64,000 nt of DNA from Agrypnia vestita (lineage: Eukaryota; Arthropoda; Insecta; Trichoptera; Phryganeidae), in contig JADDOH010024968.1 in NCBI GenBank assembly GCA_016648135.1, forward strand, positions 1-64,000, given 5' to 3'. Both the position numbers and the translations under genes were made by a program. Below the pieces are notes generated by a model. The model ran no database searches. It had not been told where the DNA came from and worked only from the letters and a program-made list of their open reading frames with translations. Shown here one piece after another: positions 25,701 through 40,700 of this stretch; position 1 is the stretch's first letter; each line of letters starts with the position of its first letter.

Positions 25701-28700
25701 GTCTGTGCTGTTCCTTCAGGGCACCGAAACGTTTCCTTGCCCTCCTTCCTCGCACGATGGCCTGCGCTCGGACTATTCCTCGTATCATCTACACAAACAA
25801 AAAACATTATTCAAAAACAAGCTTTTCTTAAATGAAAGTTTATATTGCGGACAAACACTTTTATCATATTATCTAAATCATATCAAAACGTAATTAAAAA
25901 CATAAAGTAATTAAACAACCTAATTCAAAATCGATATGTACAAATAATACTACAGTATAACCTATTACTTTTGTTGATAAGAAATACACAGTCGGTAAGA
26001 AGGTACATACTTATATTTTTTTCTATTTATCAAAATTCACAGATGGATGAAAAATATGCAATAAGACAAATTGATAAATACGTGAGTACCTATATGAATG
26101 TAAATGAAGATCAGTAGGTACCTACTAATCTTCATTTAATTTGAATTGGTAAAATAGAACATTTGAATTTGTGTGAAAATTATTTGACAAACAAACAACT
26201 GACAATCAACCTATTGTGAAAATTTATGTTTTAATGATAATATATCGGTGAATAATATTAATAATTGATAAAGTGTCTGTGAAAGTTAATTGATTAATAT
26301 AAAATAATAGCTTTAAATGTTGTTTTATAATGTGGTTTCCCAAATATTTTAATTTTTATAAATAATAGCTCTTTTCAGAGCAATGCAAAACAGCTATTAT
26401 TTATAAAAACTAAAATATTTGGGAAACCACATTATATGAATTTAAATTATTTTACTATGTATTATATATTATGTAAAATATTTGTTTGCACCATTTTATT
26501 CAGGGATAATAATACTAGTAGTTTAATAAAATCTGATGATCTTTACCCCTAAAAACCAGCCAAGAAAGAATGAATTATGAACATGAATGCTCACGGTTTC
26601 AAGCACTTTCTTAATAAAGGGTTAGACTATTGATAAAAAACATGTGAAATATTTTCCTACATAACTATTAAAAAAAAAATGTATTTGAAGTAAGTGACCT
26701 TGTTATATCTCCTTCTGTGGTAAACTCCTCTCCACCAGGACTGTATGGCCACTGTACTTCTGGCCAATGTTTGGAAATGTTTCCTAAAAGGCAAATAGTA
26801 AATATTAGGCAAAATTTATATAACTTATTATGATTTTAAAAATGTAACACTATTATAAAGTATTCAACTTTGTCTAAGTACCTTGCCAGATATCCCCTCA
26901 TGTGTTTCTGCAACGTGACGGCAGCTCCTTTCAGCTTATCACTCCGAGTCATCTCCAGGGATCGCTGCAGGCTCTCTCGGAGGAAGACTCGAGTAGCACC
27001 TAGTTGATAGTCAGGACCGGCTGCAGAATGTAAGAGCAATTACATCAGTAAATTTTCAGATTTGTCCATTCAGATTTTATAACTCACAAAGCCCATCTGC
27101 ACATGTCAAAAACTATGTTTCCCCATTAATTATACATATGTGCATTTGCATACCGTACAATATGGAATGTAATTTTTGGGGAATCAAAGCATTACATAAT
27201 TGACAAATCTCAGAGTAATTCATAACTTTATTGTGTATGTATTTTTTTAATTTGAATTTTATGATTTTAAACAAAGAATGGTTGGAAATGCTTGAATAAA
27301 ATATAAAGTTACAGAAAATAAAGGAAGTTATGGCAATTTTAAAGTGAAGGACTGATGAAAAGAAACATGATTAATACTAATTTTTTTAAACAAATTTCCA
27401 ATACCCAGATTAACTTGAATCATATTGACAAACCATCCATCTTATAATAAAAGCCTAACAGGTAAATAAAGGTCTCCCAAAATTAATATTACTCTTTCAA
27501 GGCAGGATTAAGATTTATTTACTTTCACACACAGATGGCAATAGCAACACATTAAAAATTGATTTCCTGATTAAAATCTATGGCAATGTTAACATAAGTA
27601 ATAAACAATTAAATATTCGTCATTTATACCGCCAAACTTATATGGAGAATACTGCAACACGCTAGTAATTTATTCACAGGTGCAACTGGTACACGCCTAG
27701 AATTGTTACCGTTATACAAGTAAATTAAATTGTAAGTCTTATATGTCATCAGTTAGAAATATTTTTATGAATGTAACCTGATGTGACGGGTCATTTTAGA
27801 CCCAATACGAAATTAAGGATTTGAACCGTTTTTCGTGAGATTTACATCACATTTATCTCGTATCTTAAATCTTAATTTAACTTAATTATAATGATTTAAT
27901 AAAAAAACGGTAATATATATGAATATATTGCGTGTAATATATATGAACAAAAATCAGCAAAGATTAATATATGTTCTACACAGGATCAGACGAAACATCC
28001 ACTGATCTTCGTAACTTTTATTGGCGGCTGACAACTTTAAAGGCAGACATTATTTTACACATCTTACGTTCTCTGGATTAAGATAATATTTTATATTCAG
28101 AAATATATTTATCACGAAACAAATCGAAATTATTTGAACAAATGGAGAAGTTAAAAAAATCATAATTGCGAATTATTTTTTTATTGGAATTGCAATATTC
28201 AACAGAACTAACACTAAATAAATAATTAAACAACAGATAAATTAAGTACACACAGAATATTTTTATAAATCAGAATAGAGATTCTTTGAAATACCAGCAA
28301 CAAATTGAAAATTGTCAAAATTAAAAAATTATTTTTTTAATTAATAACATAAAGTTACATGAAAAATGTAGAGTTACATACCCTACATCCCATTTAATAT
28401 TATAAAACAAATTAAATTAACATAAATTAAGAACTAATATTTATCAAACAGTGGAATTGAATTCTCTCTTCACGAAATGTTGAAGCGGAGAATGCTGCCC
28501 GTACAATAGACGTCAAAAATATGTGCAAAAGATTGTCAGTAGATGATATAGCCTAAGCAGTGAAATATGATCACCATAAGATTGACTGTCCTGTGAAAGT
28601 TTTTGGCATTATTTCACATTTTTATCCATAACACACATGAATCTCGTCCGATAACATTCATTTATATTTCAAATTACGTGGAAATATTTAATAAAATATC

Positions 28701-31700
28701 GTAATTTATATTTTTATAAACATCCGGGTCAGGTGGGTAAACAAACAATTTAAATTAGACGTAAGATATATAGGATAAGAGTAAATTATTAACCTGTTCC
28801 TGATGGTGGTTCAGAAGACAAAATAGACCGACAAACTTCTCTGAACGGAGTTCCTCGAGGTATTACGTCGGGCAGCAAATATCTGGAAAAATAATATGCA
28901 AGGTTTATAATTAATTTTTTAAGCTGCCTTGACTTATGTGTCTGATGATAAACCAATTATGTAATAAATAAATTTGATTTGCATGGTTGATTCTTGTTCA
29001 ATCAAATGTGTCCTTGGCTTATAGATAAACAACCAAATAAACATTAAAAATAATAAAATAATGTTATACAACAACAAAAGGAGTAGCTTGTTGATCTAGT
29101 GGTTAAGGCTTTGCTTAGTGATCCAGTGGTATGTGGTTCGAGCTCAATTCAAGGAAATCAGCAAGTAAGTCCTACTTTCATAGAACAAGCGTTTAGCTAA
29201 GTTTTAAAGTACATAAGTAAGAATATTTATATGACATATATTCCCTGTTCATATGCCTATTAAAAAAATAAACAAGAAAATTTTTTCATACATGTACGTT
29301 AAAATTGTGTATTTTTTGTAGTGTTAAATATTTTTATAATCATTTATTTCCTTTTTTTTTCTTGCCTCACACATACTTTTATATTTTTAATCATGATTTT
29401 TACTATATATACTTTCAAAAGAAATATTAGATATCAATCTAAGGTCGTAAAATTATAAAAAAAGGCTACCTGTCTCAGAACAAGTATTTCTTTATATGTA
29501 TATAGGGAGGTAGGTAGTGGACGAAAGGCTTGCTACATTTTATGCTATATTTATACATATTATGTGTGTACGTATCAAGAAATTAAAAGTCTTTTGTCCG
29601 ATAAAATATGATTTATCAGTACTGAACTAAATGTAAGGAGAACGTGCTGAGAAGGAAAAAGTTGTGATAAAAGTCCCTTGTCATATAATGTGCACTGTCT
29701 AGAGCCTTTGTAAAACTATCTACACATACAAATTTAAGGCTATGTCAAAAATTCTGTAAACTAAAAAGATTTTAAAATAAAACACGTCAACTTTTCACGA
29801 AAAAAAAACATGATGATAAAAATTCACATAACCATCATGGAACCAACATCATTTTGATCAGACAGTAGATGACTAATAAGATTGCCAATGTTTATGGGGA
29901 CATTTCGCTAGTCGTCATCCAGGTTTATCTAATGATATACTGATATATGAATAATATCAATTGGATATACATTTTTTAAATTTACCTGTATCTTTCCACG
30001 AACGGGTGGAACTTTAGCCTGACTGGATAACCACACTGCCTGATCCTTATTGTGTCTAACATGCCAGTGTATCTGAGCTGCTGCAAGACGCAGGGCATGT
30101 CAAATCTCATGGGCGTCTTGTCAATGTTGGGTTTGATGCAGCGAACAAACCAGGGGTTGCTCCGTGACATAGATTCTAGCAACTGCTGTAGGCTGTCGGA
30201 GAATCTGGACAAATAAAAATGTAACGTTTTAATCAATGACCATGTAAAATTTCAGCTTTAAGCTTAAAATTAAACTGAATCTTCTGAATGTAGTCATCTC
30301 TCCCTTGAGATATGCAGAATTGAAACAATATTAAGAATTATTTCAATTTAGTCCTATACACACTATCAGCAAAAATGTCGACCACCTCCGCTTGTTCATT
30401 CCCTAATAAGTGTAGTCTGGCAGTTAGTTAGTTCTGACATTTTCCCTATAATAGACTAATGTTATAATGTCTATAATATTATATAATCATTATATGATAC
30501 ACTAGAATAGGTGAAAGAATAGTTTGGATTGTTTTTCATTTCAGTTAGCAGAGAAAAGTGAAATAGACCCCTGACACAAACGTTGGAGGCACTGAAAATA
30601 AAAGTGTAAAAAAAAAATAACAATGTGTGGCGCGAACTACTTTCGGAAATGGCCAATAGAGGCCGCTGCTACAAGGTGCCTCGGAATGAGTAAAGTGTGC
30701 AGGCACCGATCAAGGTTGCAGCAACTTAGCAGAATGGATTCCAGATTCCGCGGCTTACTCCATAAAGCACTTCAATTATGTGGCATGTGTTTGAAAAAAT
30801 CACCTACCATTCTAATTAGTACCCGATTAGTCCATCTTTATAGCAGAACCATTTTCATATACGTACAGCAGAACAGGACTGTCGGAGGTCTTATAAATCA
30901 ATAGGAGTGCTTATAAATCAATCTGCGAATTATCTTAAGTATGTATGAATGATCTAAGCCGATCTTGTAAAAGCTTGAGGACGGTAAATTATTAAGTCAA
31001 TCAAAACCAAACAGACAATTATTTTTTCATTTCATTCATTATATTTTTTATATAATTATTGAGATATAGAATTGGACCACACAATAATTTCATTTCATTT
31101 ATGACGAGAAAGAAATATAAAAATTTTATTCAAATCGGCAAATTCTAACGGTAAAATCTGTAATTTTCTTAATCTAAGAAATTAAAATCTTTTATACCTG
31201 GCCGCAACAGTTGGAGTTCTTGGCTTCATGGTGACGAATCTGCCGTTGGCCCCTCGGGGCATTCCCTTGCCCCCGTTGTGCTGGGCTCTCAGGCGCTCTG
31301 ACATGGCGGCCACCAGCTCCACCCGGCTGCTGCAGAGCAGCTCTATCACGTCCTGACGCAACTGGTCGCGATTCTTGTCCAGGAAACCGTCCACAGAGTA
31401 CCACACCTGACCGGCATAGTGGCGCACCTGGAAAGTAAACAATACTTTAATAAACTTCTAGAACACACTAAATATAAATTACTCAGCCTATACTAAAATT
31501 TAATTTAATTAATGTGTATGCGTTGTGTTAACAATTTTAAGAATATGTCTGATAGAGTATTTCTCTGCGTTAATTGATTAAGTTATTTAAATTAGGTTGT
31601 ACTGTTGCAGACCACATTTTTTTTATTTATAAAAAATTTTGTTTCAACCCTGATTAACAAGTGTTGGTGGAAATACTGGCCGCGGCCATCTTAGTCTTCC

Positions 31701-34700
31701 AGGGGCAGGGCCTTGCAAACAAACGTTCAACAATAGCTTTCTGCTAGTTTTGTTTAATTTTCTTGTTTGTAATATAATAATCAATATGCCATTGTTTTCC
31801 CTTTGTCAAGTTTTGTTTAACATATGACACTTCAATATGAAGTCAGCAATCAAAGTTATAAAATGGTATTTATAAAATACTAATGATGAAATAAAAGAAA
31901 ATTTATGACAAGAAATTTGACTAAATAAGTCGAATTATGTGTCGCATTATGAGCAGTTTAATTAATGGTGTTTAATATTTATGAAATTTTAATGAGTAAA
32001 ATCAGTAACTTCGTATTGACCACTTCTGAGTCCACCGGATTCGATACCACTGTATCTTCATCAGTACAGATGTGTACAAACTATCCATAACTTATTCTAG
32101 CAAATTAATTTTTGAACGGGGGCTTGGCTACAGTTATGGTGGGGGTAATTGACAAGCGGGCGCCGAAATGGGGAATATATCAAATCACGGGATTTTATCT
32201 GTTTATTTATTATATAGGCTTCATTGTTCAGTCATTTTTTGATTTCGAGTATTTCTAAATTATTTAATCTAAGGCCTCTAATTATTTACATGTAGAATCT
32301 CTATACCGTTTTCTTTTTTAAAAGGCCTGGTTTGCGAATTCAGAAAAGTTATTGTTATAAAGACATCTCAAGTGTTCCTTTACTGTAACTTAGAAATACT
32401 AGAAGATGCCTAAAAACTAAAGCCAATATAATTAATAACCAGAAAATTTTATGAATAGTCTGTCACTTGATATATTCCCCATTTCGGCGTCCGCTTGTCA
32501 ATTATCCCCACCATAACTGTAGCCACACCCAGTTCAAAAATTGATTTGTTTGCTAGAATAAGTAATGGATGGTTAGTACGCATCCGTCCTGACGAAGATA
32601 CAGTGGTATCGAAACTTGTAGACGTAGAGTTACTCCACGTGGTCAACACAAAGTTATTTAATTAATTAATAATTATGTCCAACCACAAAGTTAACGCTAT
32701 AAACATCAAAAATATAGTAAATTCAGGTTACCCCAAACTCCTTCCCTCCGACCCTGGGTCTGGAATACAGCTCGTTGAGGGCGTGGTTGTAATGGCACTT
32801 CTCAAGGAAGGAATTGTCCGAAGCTCTGGGGAAGTTTGACTCATCATCCAGCAGATGCAGAATACCCACCGGCTTCTTGCTCAGAAGTTGAATAACTGTA
32901 AATTTTAAATAATAAATCACGATACTGTCAGAAAAAAAACTATACCGCTTGTTTAGTATATATGTACCTTAATGTGTTGTCTTAACAATTTTTCAGTATT
33001 GTTGAAACAAAGACTAGACTCTCCCTCTACCCATGTTATATATAGTGTGTCCAGTGACCAGTGTCGGAGCCTTTACAGGTGGATTCATGCGATGATGAGT
33101 CAAAAATGTCCGAGCAACCATTACCTAATATCAATATTTATGGAGATATGCAATATCAAAGTTTGCATTTTTTTCCAATATTTCCAACTTATTTTTTTGC
33201 GAAAAGTTGAACCATCATTACAATAACTTATATCGATTATGAAAAATTCATTTGCTCAAATAAAATGATAAAAACTTTGTAAAAAATATTGCAGTTAAAA
33301 TTTTGCAAGGTTTTTATCATTTTATTCGACATGTAGTGTATGAATTTTTCATAATAAATATAAGTTGCCGCAATAAAAGTTCAACTTTTTGCAAAAAATT
33401 TGCAAACTTTGATACTGCATATCTCCATAATTATTGATCTTAGGTCATGGTTGCTTGAACATTTTCGACTCACTATCATGGCAGGAATCCACCTGTAAGG
33501 GGTCCGACACCAGTCACCGGACACACTGTATATGTTATTTATGCAACTCCTTTTACGTATCACTTTACTAACGCCATCTGTAGTTGAAATTGGTCATCCC
33601 CATGAACCAGTATACAGATGTCGCCTGTCGCCGCTGGCATACGGTGTAGTGAGATATCTATTTTTGACTAGAATATGAAGCACTTTTATTTTTAAATATA
33701 TGACATTCATCCAAATTATTAACATATACACTAGAATACATCTGAAAATTATTTCATTTTCACTCCTTTTTACAGTATTTATATGTTCAGAATATTTGCA
33801 AATTTTTCTTGAGTAGGTAATAACGGTCCCTTTGGGGACAAAAATCCCGTATTGTGTTCTTGGGAAGTTTGAACATTCTAAAAATATTTTATATATTGAT
33901 TAATTTCAAAAGCAAATATAAAAATTTTTAAAACGCCCCTATTCATATTTTGCCTCAGGAATTTCAGTACGAAATCTACCTACCTACCTACTTGTAAATA
34001 AATATCTATGAGTGTTAATTAATACTGGATACGCATTCTGCATTGTAATTAGTAAGTACTTAACATAAATCAGCATTTTTGTTGCTCAAGGTTATAAATA
34101 ATAAGAAGACAAACATAACATATTTGTGTAATTAGCCTAATAAACTCAACATTAAAATCAGTTGACAGTTCCAAAATTTGAAACAATTAAAACAAAAGTG
34201 AATGTAAAAATTACAGTTGCAATGTTGGTGTTCCTGTTTTTTAATTACGAAGAGTTGATTATTTATAAAGTGTATTCTTTGTGTGAGAAACAATAAATAA
34301 TTGCAAAACTTTCACTTGTGTATGAATTATAAAGATATTCAGATCCCTCACAAAATTAGCGCTAATCTCCTCCAAATCTGTTTAATTATGATTGCGATGA
34401 GCCAACAGCAAAAATGCTCAAATTGACAGGGTTTATCCATTGTTATTCAATGTGAATTAATTAATGAAGACTATTCACTTATCTGGTTACGGCTCTAAAC
34501 CTCGTATACATTCAATCTTTCTACTTCTGTTAATGCACACTTGCATATAGTTGAAGCTTCGAATCGTTCCAGGTCTTTTGCAGATATTCTCTGTTTCTTG
34601 TCTCATATATTTACTTAACAATCCTCACTCATTTGTTTCATACAGAAAATCTTATGTCTCATGTCCCTTTTTAAATTTACACATTTTTGCTACATTTGCT

Positions 34701-37700
34701 CCTACTTTGTTAATTTTGGGCTCTTTTGTAAGCCCGCTGCAAACGGATGGTAAAAATGTTATAAATAAATTGATTAAAATATTGCTGTGGACTGTACTGT
34801 ATAAATCTGCAGGTAGAAGAAAACAATTTGTCTGACAATAAGAAATTTGTCTTGGGAGCACTGACATACAGCAAATCATTCGGACAAAATAAATAAACAT
34901 TAAAATGTCTCCCTAAATATCGCCGATAGATTTATCACACTTTAAATAAGAGTATCTTGACCCTGGACCATAATAAATGTTATATTACTATATAGCGTCC
35001 ATCAGTCTAAAACGCAACTTCATAAAAATTTAGGAGTTCGGTACGTAATAATTATTTTGTTGGCAAGCTGAAAGCCACTCCCAAAATATTTGGTTAATTT
35101 CGAACCAGAGAAAGAAACGGTCAAAACCTTGCCACACAAATATTTTATTCTGCGCAGCAAATAATTGGCTCTTAGTCTTTGATTTTTTGCGACAATTAAT
35201 AATGAAACACAATGAATGTGTGCCTGGCATTCATATACATTTGACATTAGTTGCTACAGATTATCTCTGAATCATTAATGTACACAGCAGCTCTGTTAAA
35301 CAATGATTTACCAACATGTGTATTTTATTATTTTTATAATCTGAATTTGTTTAAGACTTAAATAAACCATTCTTTCCATTGATCTCAAACATCTGAATGT
35401 GAATTGTGTGGGTAAACAAAAAAAGTATTCAACTCTTGCATACATTTGATAAAGATTATCCAGCTTTTAACGACATAACTATTTACATGTTGTATTGAAT
35501 CAGATGACAGTATAAAAAATTCCAGTGAGATAATAGAAAATTATGTCAACAGTACCTGGTAAGTTATCAACCCATGTGAGACTGGTCCATTCCAGCCTCT
35601 CTTTCTGGTATTCCTGCTGCTCCAATTTGAAAACATGCTTGTTGAAGTAGAACTGGAGACTCTCGTTGGCATAGTTGATGCAGAGCTGCTCGAAGGAGTT
35701 CTCGGCCAGGTCCTCGAAGCCGAAAATATCCAGGATGGAGATCCTCTGGGCATCGTGGGTCCCGCCCCGATGAACTATCGAATTGACGCGAGATACGAGC
35801 CTGAAAGAAAATTGGATATATTCAAGGTTACTAACAGGTAAAGAACAAATTAAAATAATCAAAAGAATTGTGAAAACTATTTTTCCTTTATTAAAAAAAC
35901 ATTGATATGCTATTCATATAATATTTATGCAATATTGATTAATTGAGTCTAAGTCATGGAAATATTGCACCAGGACTAACAATATAATAGCTCACACGGT
36001 CATGTCCCAATAATCATTTCAATACCTAGCATATCTTCATATATTTTCACACAGTAGGCTTATTATTATTATTATTTTTGTGAACATTTTAAATAATGTA
36101 AAATCAAATTACATGTTCAACTTGTTACACTTCAAGTATTCCAAATAAAGTTTATAGGGGATGCACCGATGTTTAATCAAATCCTTGTTTGTGACAAAAC
36201 TGTAATCATATGCATCCTTCTCCATGTAATTTATTACATATTTTACTATTTATAATCGTTATCTTTGGTTTATTGCTTAATATATTTTGGTCACCAATTT
36301 ACTAAGATCTAGGAGAACTTCACCATATAGAAAAATTAAATTAAATTTAAAAAAAAATAAGATTTAGTGAAATACAGCCAGGCCTTACGTAAAGACGATC
36401 TCATTTAACTACTGCTTACACTAACAACAATAAACGCCGACCAACACCATTATCTTTAATAGAGAAGAGAAGATTTATGTTTTAAGATGTGTTGCGTAGT
36501 CTACTTCTAGTACCAAGTGAGCAGCCACTGGACTATACTGATTATGATCGCACACCCTACACAAATTATAAAACTTTGCATAATTCATTAAAATAAAGCA
36601 TAATTATACTGATGCCCTGTAGCAAAAGACGCCACCATTTTGCCCGAAGAAAACAGAAAGAAGCAAAGGAAGGCTAAAGATATTTTAATCAAAACGAAGA
36701 TTATGAAAGACAACGATACTGGAAGGAAAGTTAAGGAGATGGCATGTGATTTAGGTCAATCACATTTCCATAGTGTGAACTAATTCATTTATCGACGAAT
36801 TCGCTTTACAAAGATCAACCGAATGAAACCTGGCCGTGGAAGTAAGAACAGACTATATTCAGAATTACAAAATAATAATACGTTTAATGTTTAATCATTA
36901 CCGAAAATGTTCTATTTCACTGCTCAGTATAATCTATTTGGTCTTCGAAACTAGGATTTTCAATTAATGATGTTTCTGGATTAGGCGTTATCGTTTCCTC
37001 AATTAATATGTCAATTGACCTTGGCGCGCCCTTGTCCGCCCAACTAGCCTACATCCTTCAAGCATCAGAGGTAACATTGGGCCAGAAATTATTAACAACA
37101 AAACTGGCCGCTTGAATATTCATTCAAGATCCACGGAGCATAAACATCAAAAGTGGCAAATATTAATGTGTACAACCTTGAAATATTAATATTGCTATTG
37201 TAAATTAAGACGTAATGGCAATCATAACAAAAATAATATACTGAATACACTACACACTGAAAAATTTATTACTAAGTCAAGGTCGATCAGTGCGTGTGAG
37301 ATATTTACATTAAAAAAATTCAAATTTATAACTCATGGTTAAGAAAAAAAAACTCATGGTTATGTGTAAACATTGCATGTGCGTTCAGTTCTGTTTGCAA
37401 AAGTTTAACAAGAGATACATAGTTCAATGGGAAGAAAGGAAGGAAAGCATTTTATAAATTTAAATTGTTAACAACGGAAGTCTCTCGATACAATCCCATG
37501 TTTTATCGGTTTTGCGTCTGAGCGTGGCTGAGGAGCCCAATTCTCAAATTTTTTCACCATTGTACCTTGTTTATGTAGGTAGTTTATATTCTAATTTTAA
37601 AATTTTTGGTAGGAATTAGATTTTCAAATATGTTAATAAATAAAAAAAGGGTAAAAAGGGTTTAATGTTTATTGGTACTGAATACAATATGCAGTCATAA

Positions 37701-40700
37701 CCTAATTGTACTATATTTTTCGGAGACTACTGATTTTTTTTAAGGGGGCGAGCCAGTGGCGCAATTTAGGATGAATGCAATATTAGTGACATCTATTTTT
37801 TATAACGTCAAAATATTAAAATATTTCTTACCAAAGAATTTTCCATTTTATAAAATAAATTTATTTTACATGTATAATTAAATTAGTTTCAATTTTTAAA
37901 AAATGCGCCATTTTATTGTCACGGTATCGTGGCAGTGGGAGGCAAATGAGAAACCAGAAATTGATTGAAATTTTTTGAAATTATTTAAGTCACTGGACAC
38001 GAATTTAATCGGAGCATCATTCATTAATGTACACCAATTTTGTGATTCACCCTAATTATCACTAAAATATTCGCTGCACTTTTGCCTCCCCGAGTTGTTC
38101 CGTTCAGTTTCGCACGTAAGTACCCACTCTGGGCTTGTCTCTGGGAAATTCGAATTTCTATGGTCGCTTCTAGATCGTTTTGTCAAACAACTCTGAACGC
38201 GCGATTTTAGACAATAATGTTGGTTTACGATACATCGAGAATGTTCGACCGGTTTCTCTATATTTCTAGTGATTATGGTTTCTTCGAGAATAGTTGTCTA
38301 TTCTAAATGCGTAGTTACCATGTTGTCGACTCTCACATTACATTAGACTCTCGCGACATTATTTTGACGCGTAGTCTAATCAACTTTATTTTGAGACCCT
38401 GGCTAGACCGCAAAAGTAATTTTTTAAATGGTTTCCAAGCGATATCGTAAAACACGCACCAACTTTTACGCCGGCCGCACATTTTATGCGTTTTCGTACG
38501 AAATTGAGTAGTACGTATACGTATGAAGAACATTCCTGACCTTCGAAGTAGTATTGAACATCGCACACTGAACATGATTTAGTAGCGCGTGTACGCACGT
38601 ATAGATGCGACGTCCGACACGATCCGGATTTGTTCGGAAATTTTTGCGATTGCGTACGATGGATATTGAAAATTTTGTCAATTTGATACATGACCACAAA
38701 TGTTTGTGGGACCAAAGCGATTCAACTGCGTGACCATCAGCGCAGATCATGGCGGAGAATCTCTAAGGAACTAAAAATACCTGCAAGTTAAATAATTTGG
38801 TTTAATGAAGGTGAGGTATAATTATGTACTTTGAACAAAAAAACTTTTAAATATTTCTCCGTTGTTATGATCTCTCGTTGCACTTCGATTCTCCCCAGCA
38901 TTTGTGAATCTATTAGACAGATAGTCATGAAATTTGTCTTTATTTAAGTCTGCAATTATATGATGGAATTTAACAAATTCATCCCTTCTAGTATATTATA
39001 TTTCGTTCACCCATTTGGTTCTACAATGCCGACGACGCCGTAGCAGCCTACGAGTAAGAAGAGAGTTTTCCAGAAGGTACAGATTATTCATTTGGAACAA
39101 ACGTTATTTGAGAAATGCGAAAAGTAACTGACCATGACCAACGCAAGACGCAATCAATGTGCGCGCTTAATACGTACGAATACGTACGTAATAATTCGTA
39201 TCCAAAGTGCAACCGGCCTAAGCGTATTTTTCAATCGTTAGGACCCTAAAACATGGCCGTGTGGTTCAGTGTCAAGAATGCTTCTGTCGTGAGCCGCGTC
39301 GGCATTGCAGGAAGGCCAAAAACGCACCGACGCCGATAATTTCATGCGGCATTGTCCGCTCCGTTCCGCCTACCACTTGCAGACAGAAATTTTAACGAGC
39401 CGAGAGAGATCTGTTGGCCACCAGCTAATAAATCACATCGTAATCCTATTCCTAGCACGAGCCGGCAACGTGCGTCTGACGTCAGCCGGTAACCGCCAAA
39501 CCTAGAAAATACAGATTCACTTTCAGCTAGATTTACCGAATTGAAATTACAGAATCAACACCTAATTTTTGCCGAAATCCAATTTGAAGGTCGTTCGTTC
39601 ATGATATATACAAAATACAACTATGTAGGTACTAGCGATGTTCCAAATATTCTTTATACCCTTTACAGATCATTACAAACCTAGTCAAAAATATATTACA
39701 TGTAAATTTCTACCTAAACTTTGTGTCCAAAATATTCTAGAAATAATGTCTTAATATTGTCAATTAACATTAAAATCAATTTTTATTTATAGTACTATTT
39801 TTATTATAGTACTATTATTATAGTACTATTATATTATTATTATTATATATACACTATTATAGTACTATTATAGCACTATTCCGTAATTCACAGTTATCGT
39901 CACTCGAGAATCTTCCACTTATCGGAACTGAATTCGTAATTTACAATAATTGTCCGTCAGTGAAGTAGTGTAATTAAAAGAAAAGCGTTAAGTTTAATTC
40001 GTTTTAAGTGACTTTACACATTGGATAGTTAATTGATGATTTATTAATAAATTGCTAATTAATTTCCAGTGTTTTCATTCATTCCTCCCTAGCCACGACA
40101 CGTGATAATATACACCCTCATTGTGCTAAAGTGATTGATTATAAAATAAACATATGAAATTGTAGTTTTTTCTGTCCGTTATATTCGCAAAGTATTAAAT
40201 TGAGTAATTATTTACTTTTTTAAGCTTTGCGAAACACTCTAAAATGAAAAACATGAGAATTAATGTCCTCCTTCACTTTTGTGTTAGGCGTTCATGTCAG
40301 GACACCTGGGATTCGATTCCCGATGAGGGCACACTGCATCTATGTGATCTTCTCAATCATGGGTGTCTCGTTAGATTAATTATTGCCTCGTGACCTGTTG
40401 TACCGTTAAAAATTTACGAACATTTCACTACTAAGCGGAAATATAAACCACACGGTGATTAATATTAAAAACTAATCAAGCAGCGTTGAAATATTATTAG
40501 TAACTGGTCGAAGACGTTTTCTAAGCAGTGTCAAAACCGGTGGAGCTGCAGCGGAACGCAAGAGTTATTCAATTCACAGTTACGGCGGACGGGATTCCTC
40601 GGCGCCCGCCATCATCAGGTCGTCTCAGGAGTGCACCAGACACGTGGTCCCGGCGGTCATTTGCTTACACTGTCAGCGAGCGACCGCCATTAACCTTCCA

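Larger units (their letters stand above)
23654..26698 (-). other. Introns K-L, J-K and I-J
   Basis: Three introns of about 0.9-1.0 kb around exons K and J. The K-L intron has a 14-T run near 24205. Apart from the hairpin at 26326-26435 nothing is recognised. The + frame at 25007-25333 (108 codons) has no recognisable domain. Confidence 0.55.
27021..31197 (-). other. Introns G-H, F-G and E-F
   Basis: Introns of 1,773, 1,103 and 993 bp. 27780-27800 has CGGGTCATTTTAGACCC, an imperfect palindrome like one near 40920. Except for a SINE-like block at 29085 nothing is recognised. The + frame at 30623-30904 has no known domain. Confidence 0.5.
32017..32645. repeat. Inverted pair of PLE ends
   Basis: The left arm (about 32017-32198) and right arm (about 32443-32645) are inverted copies. 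Shared blocks include GGCTACAGTTATGGTGGGGG against CCCCACCATAACTGTAGCCA and TGGGGAATATATC against GATATATTCCCCA. Each outer end carries a hammerhead-like motif. The middle (about 240 bp) has no reverse transcriptase frame. It lies in the exon D-E intron. Confidence 0.65.

Noticed and set aside
38333..38750. Minus frames of 80-109 codons near a TIR-like element as a transposase
   Set aside because: Three overlapping frames with no nuclease or MADF pattern that I can recognise.
40296..40330. A tRNA gene at the GGGATTCGATTCCCG arm
   Set aside because: No acceptor or D stem can be formed at the right distance; best read as a SINE head.
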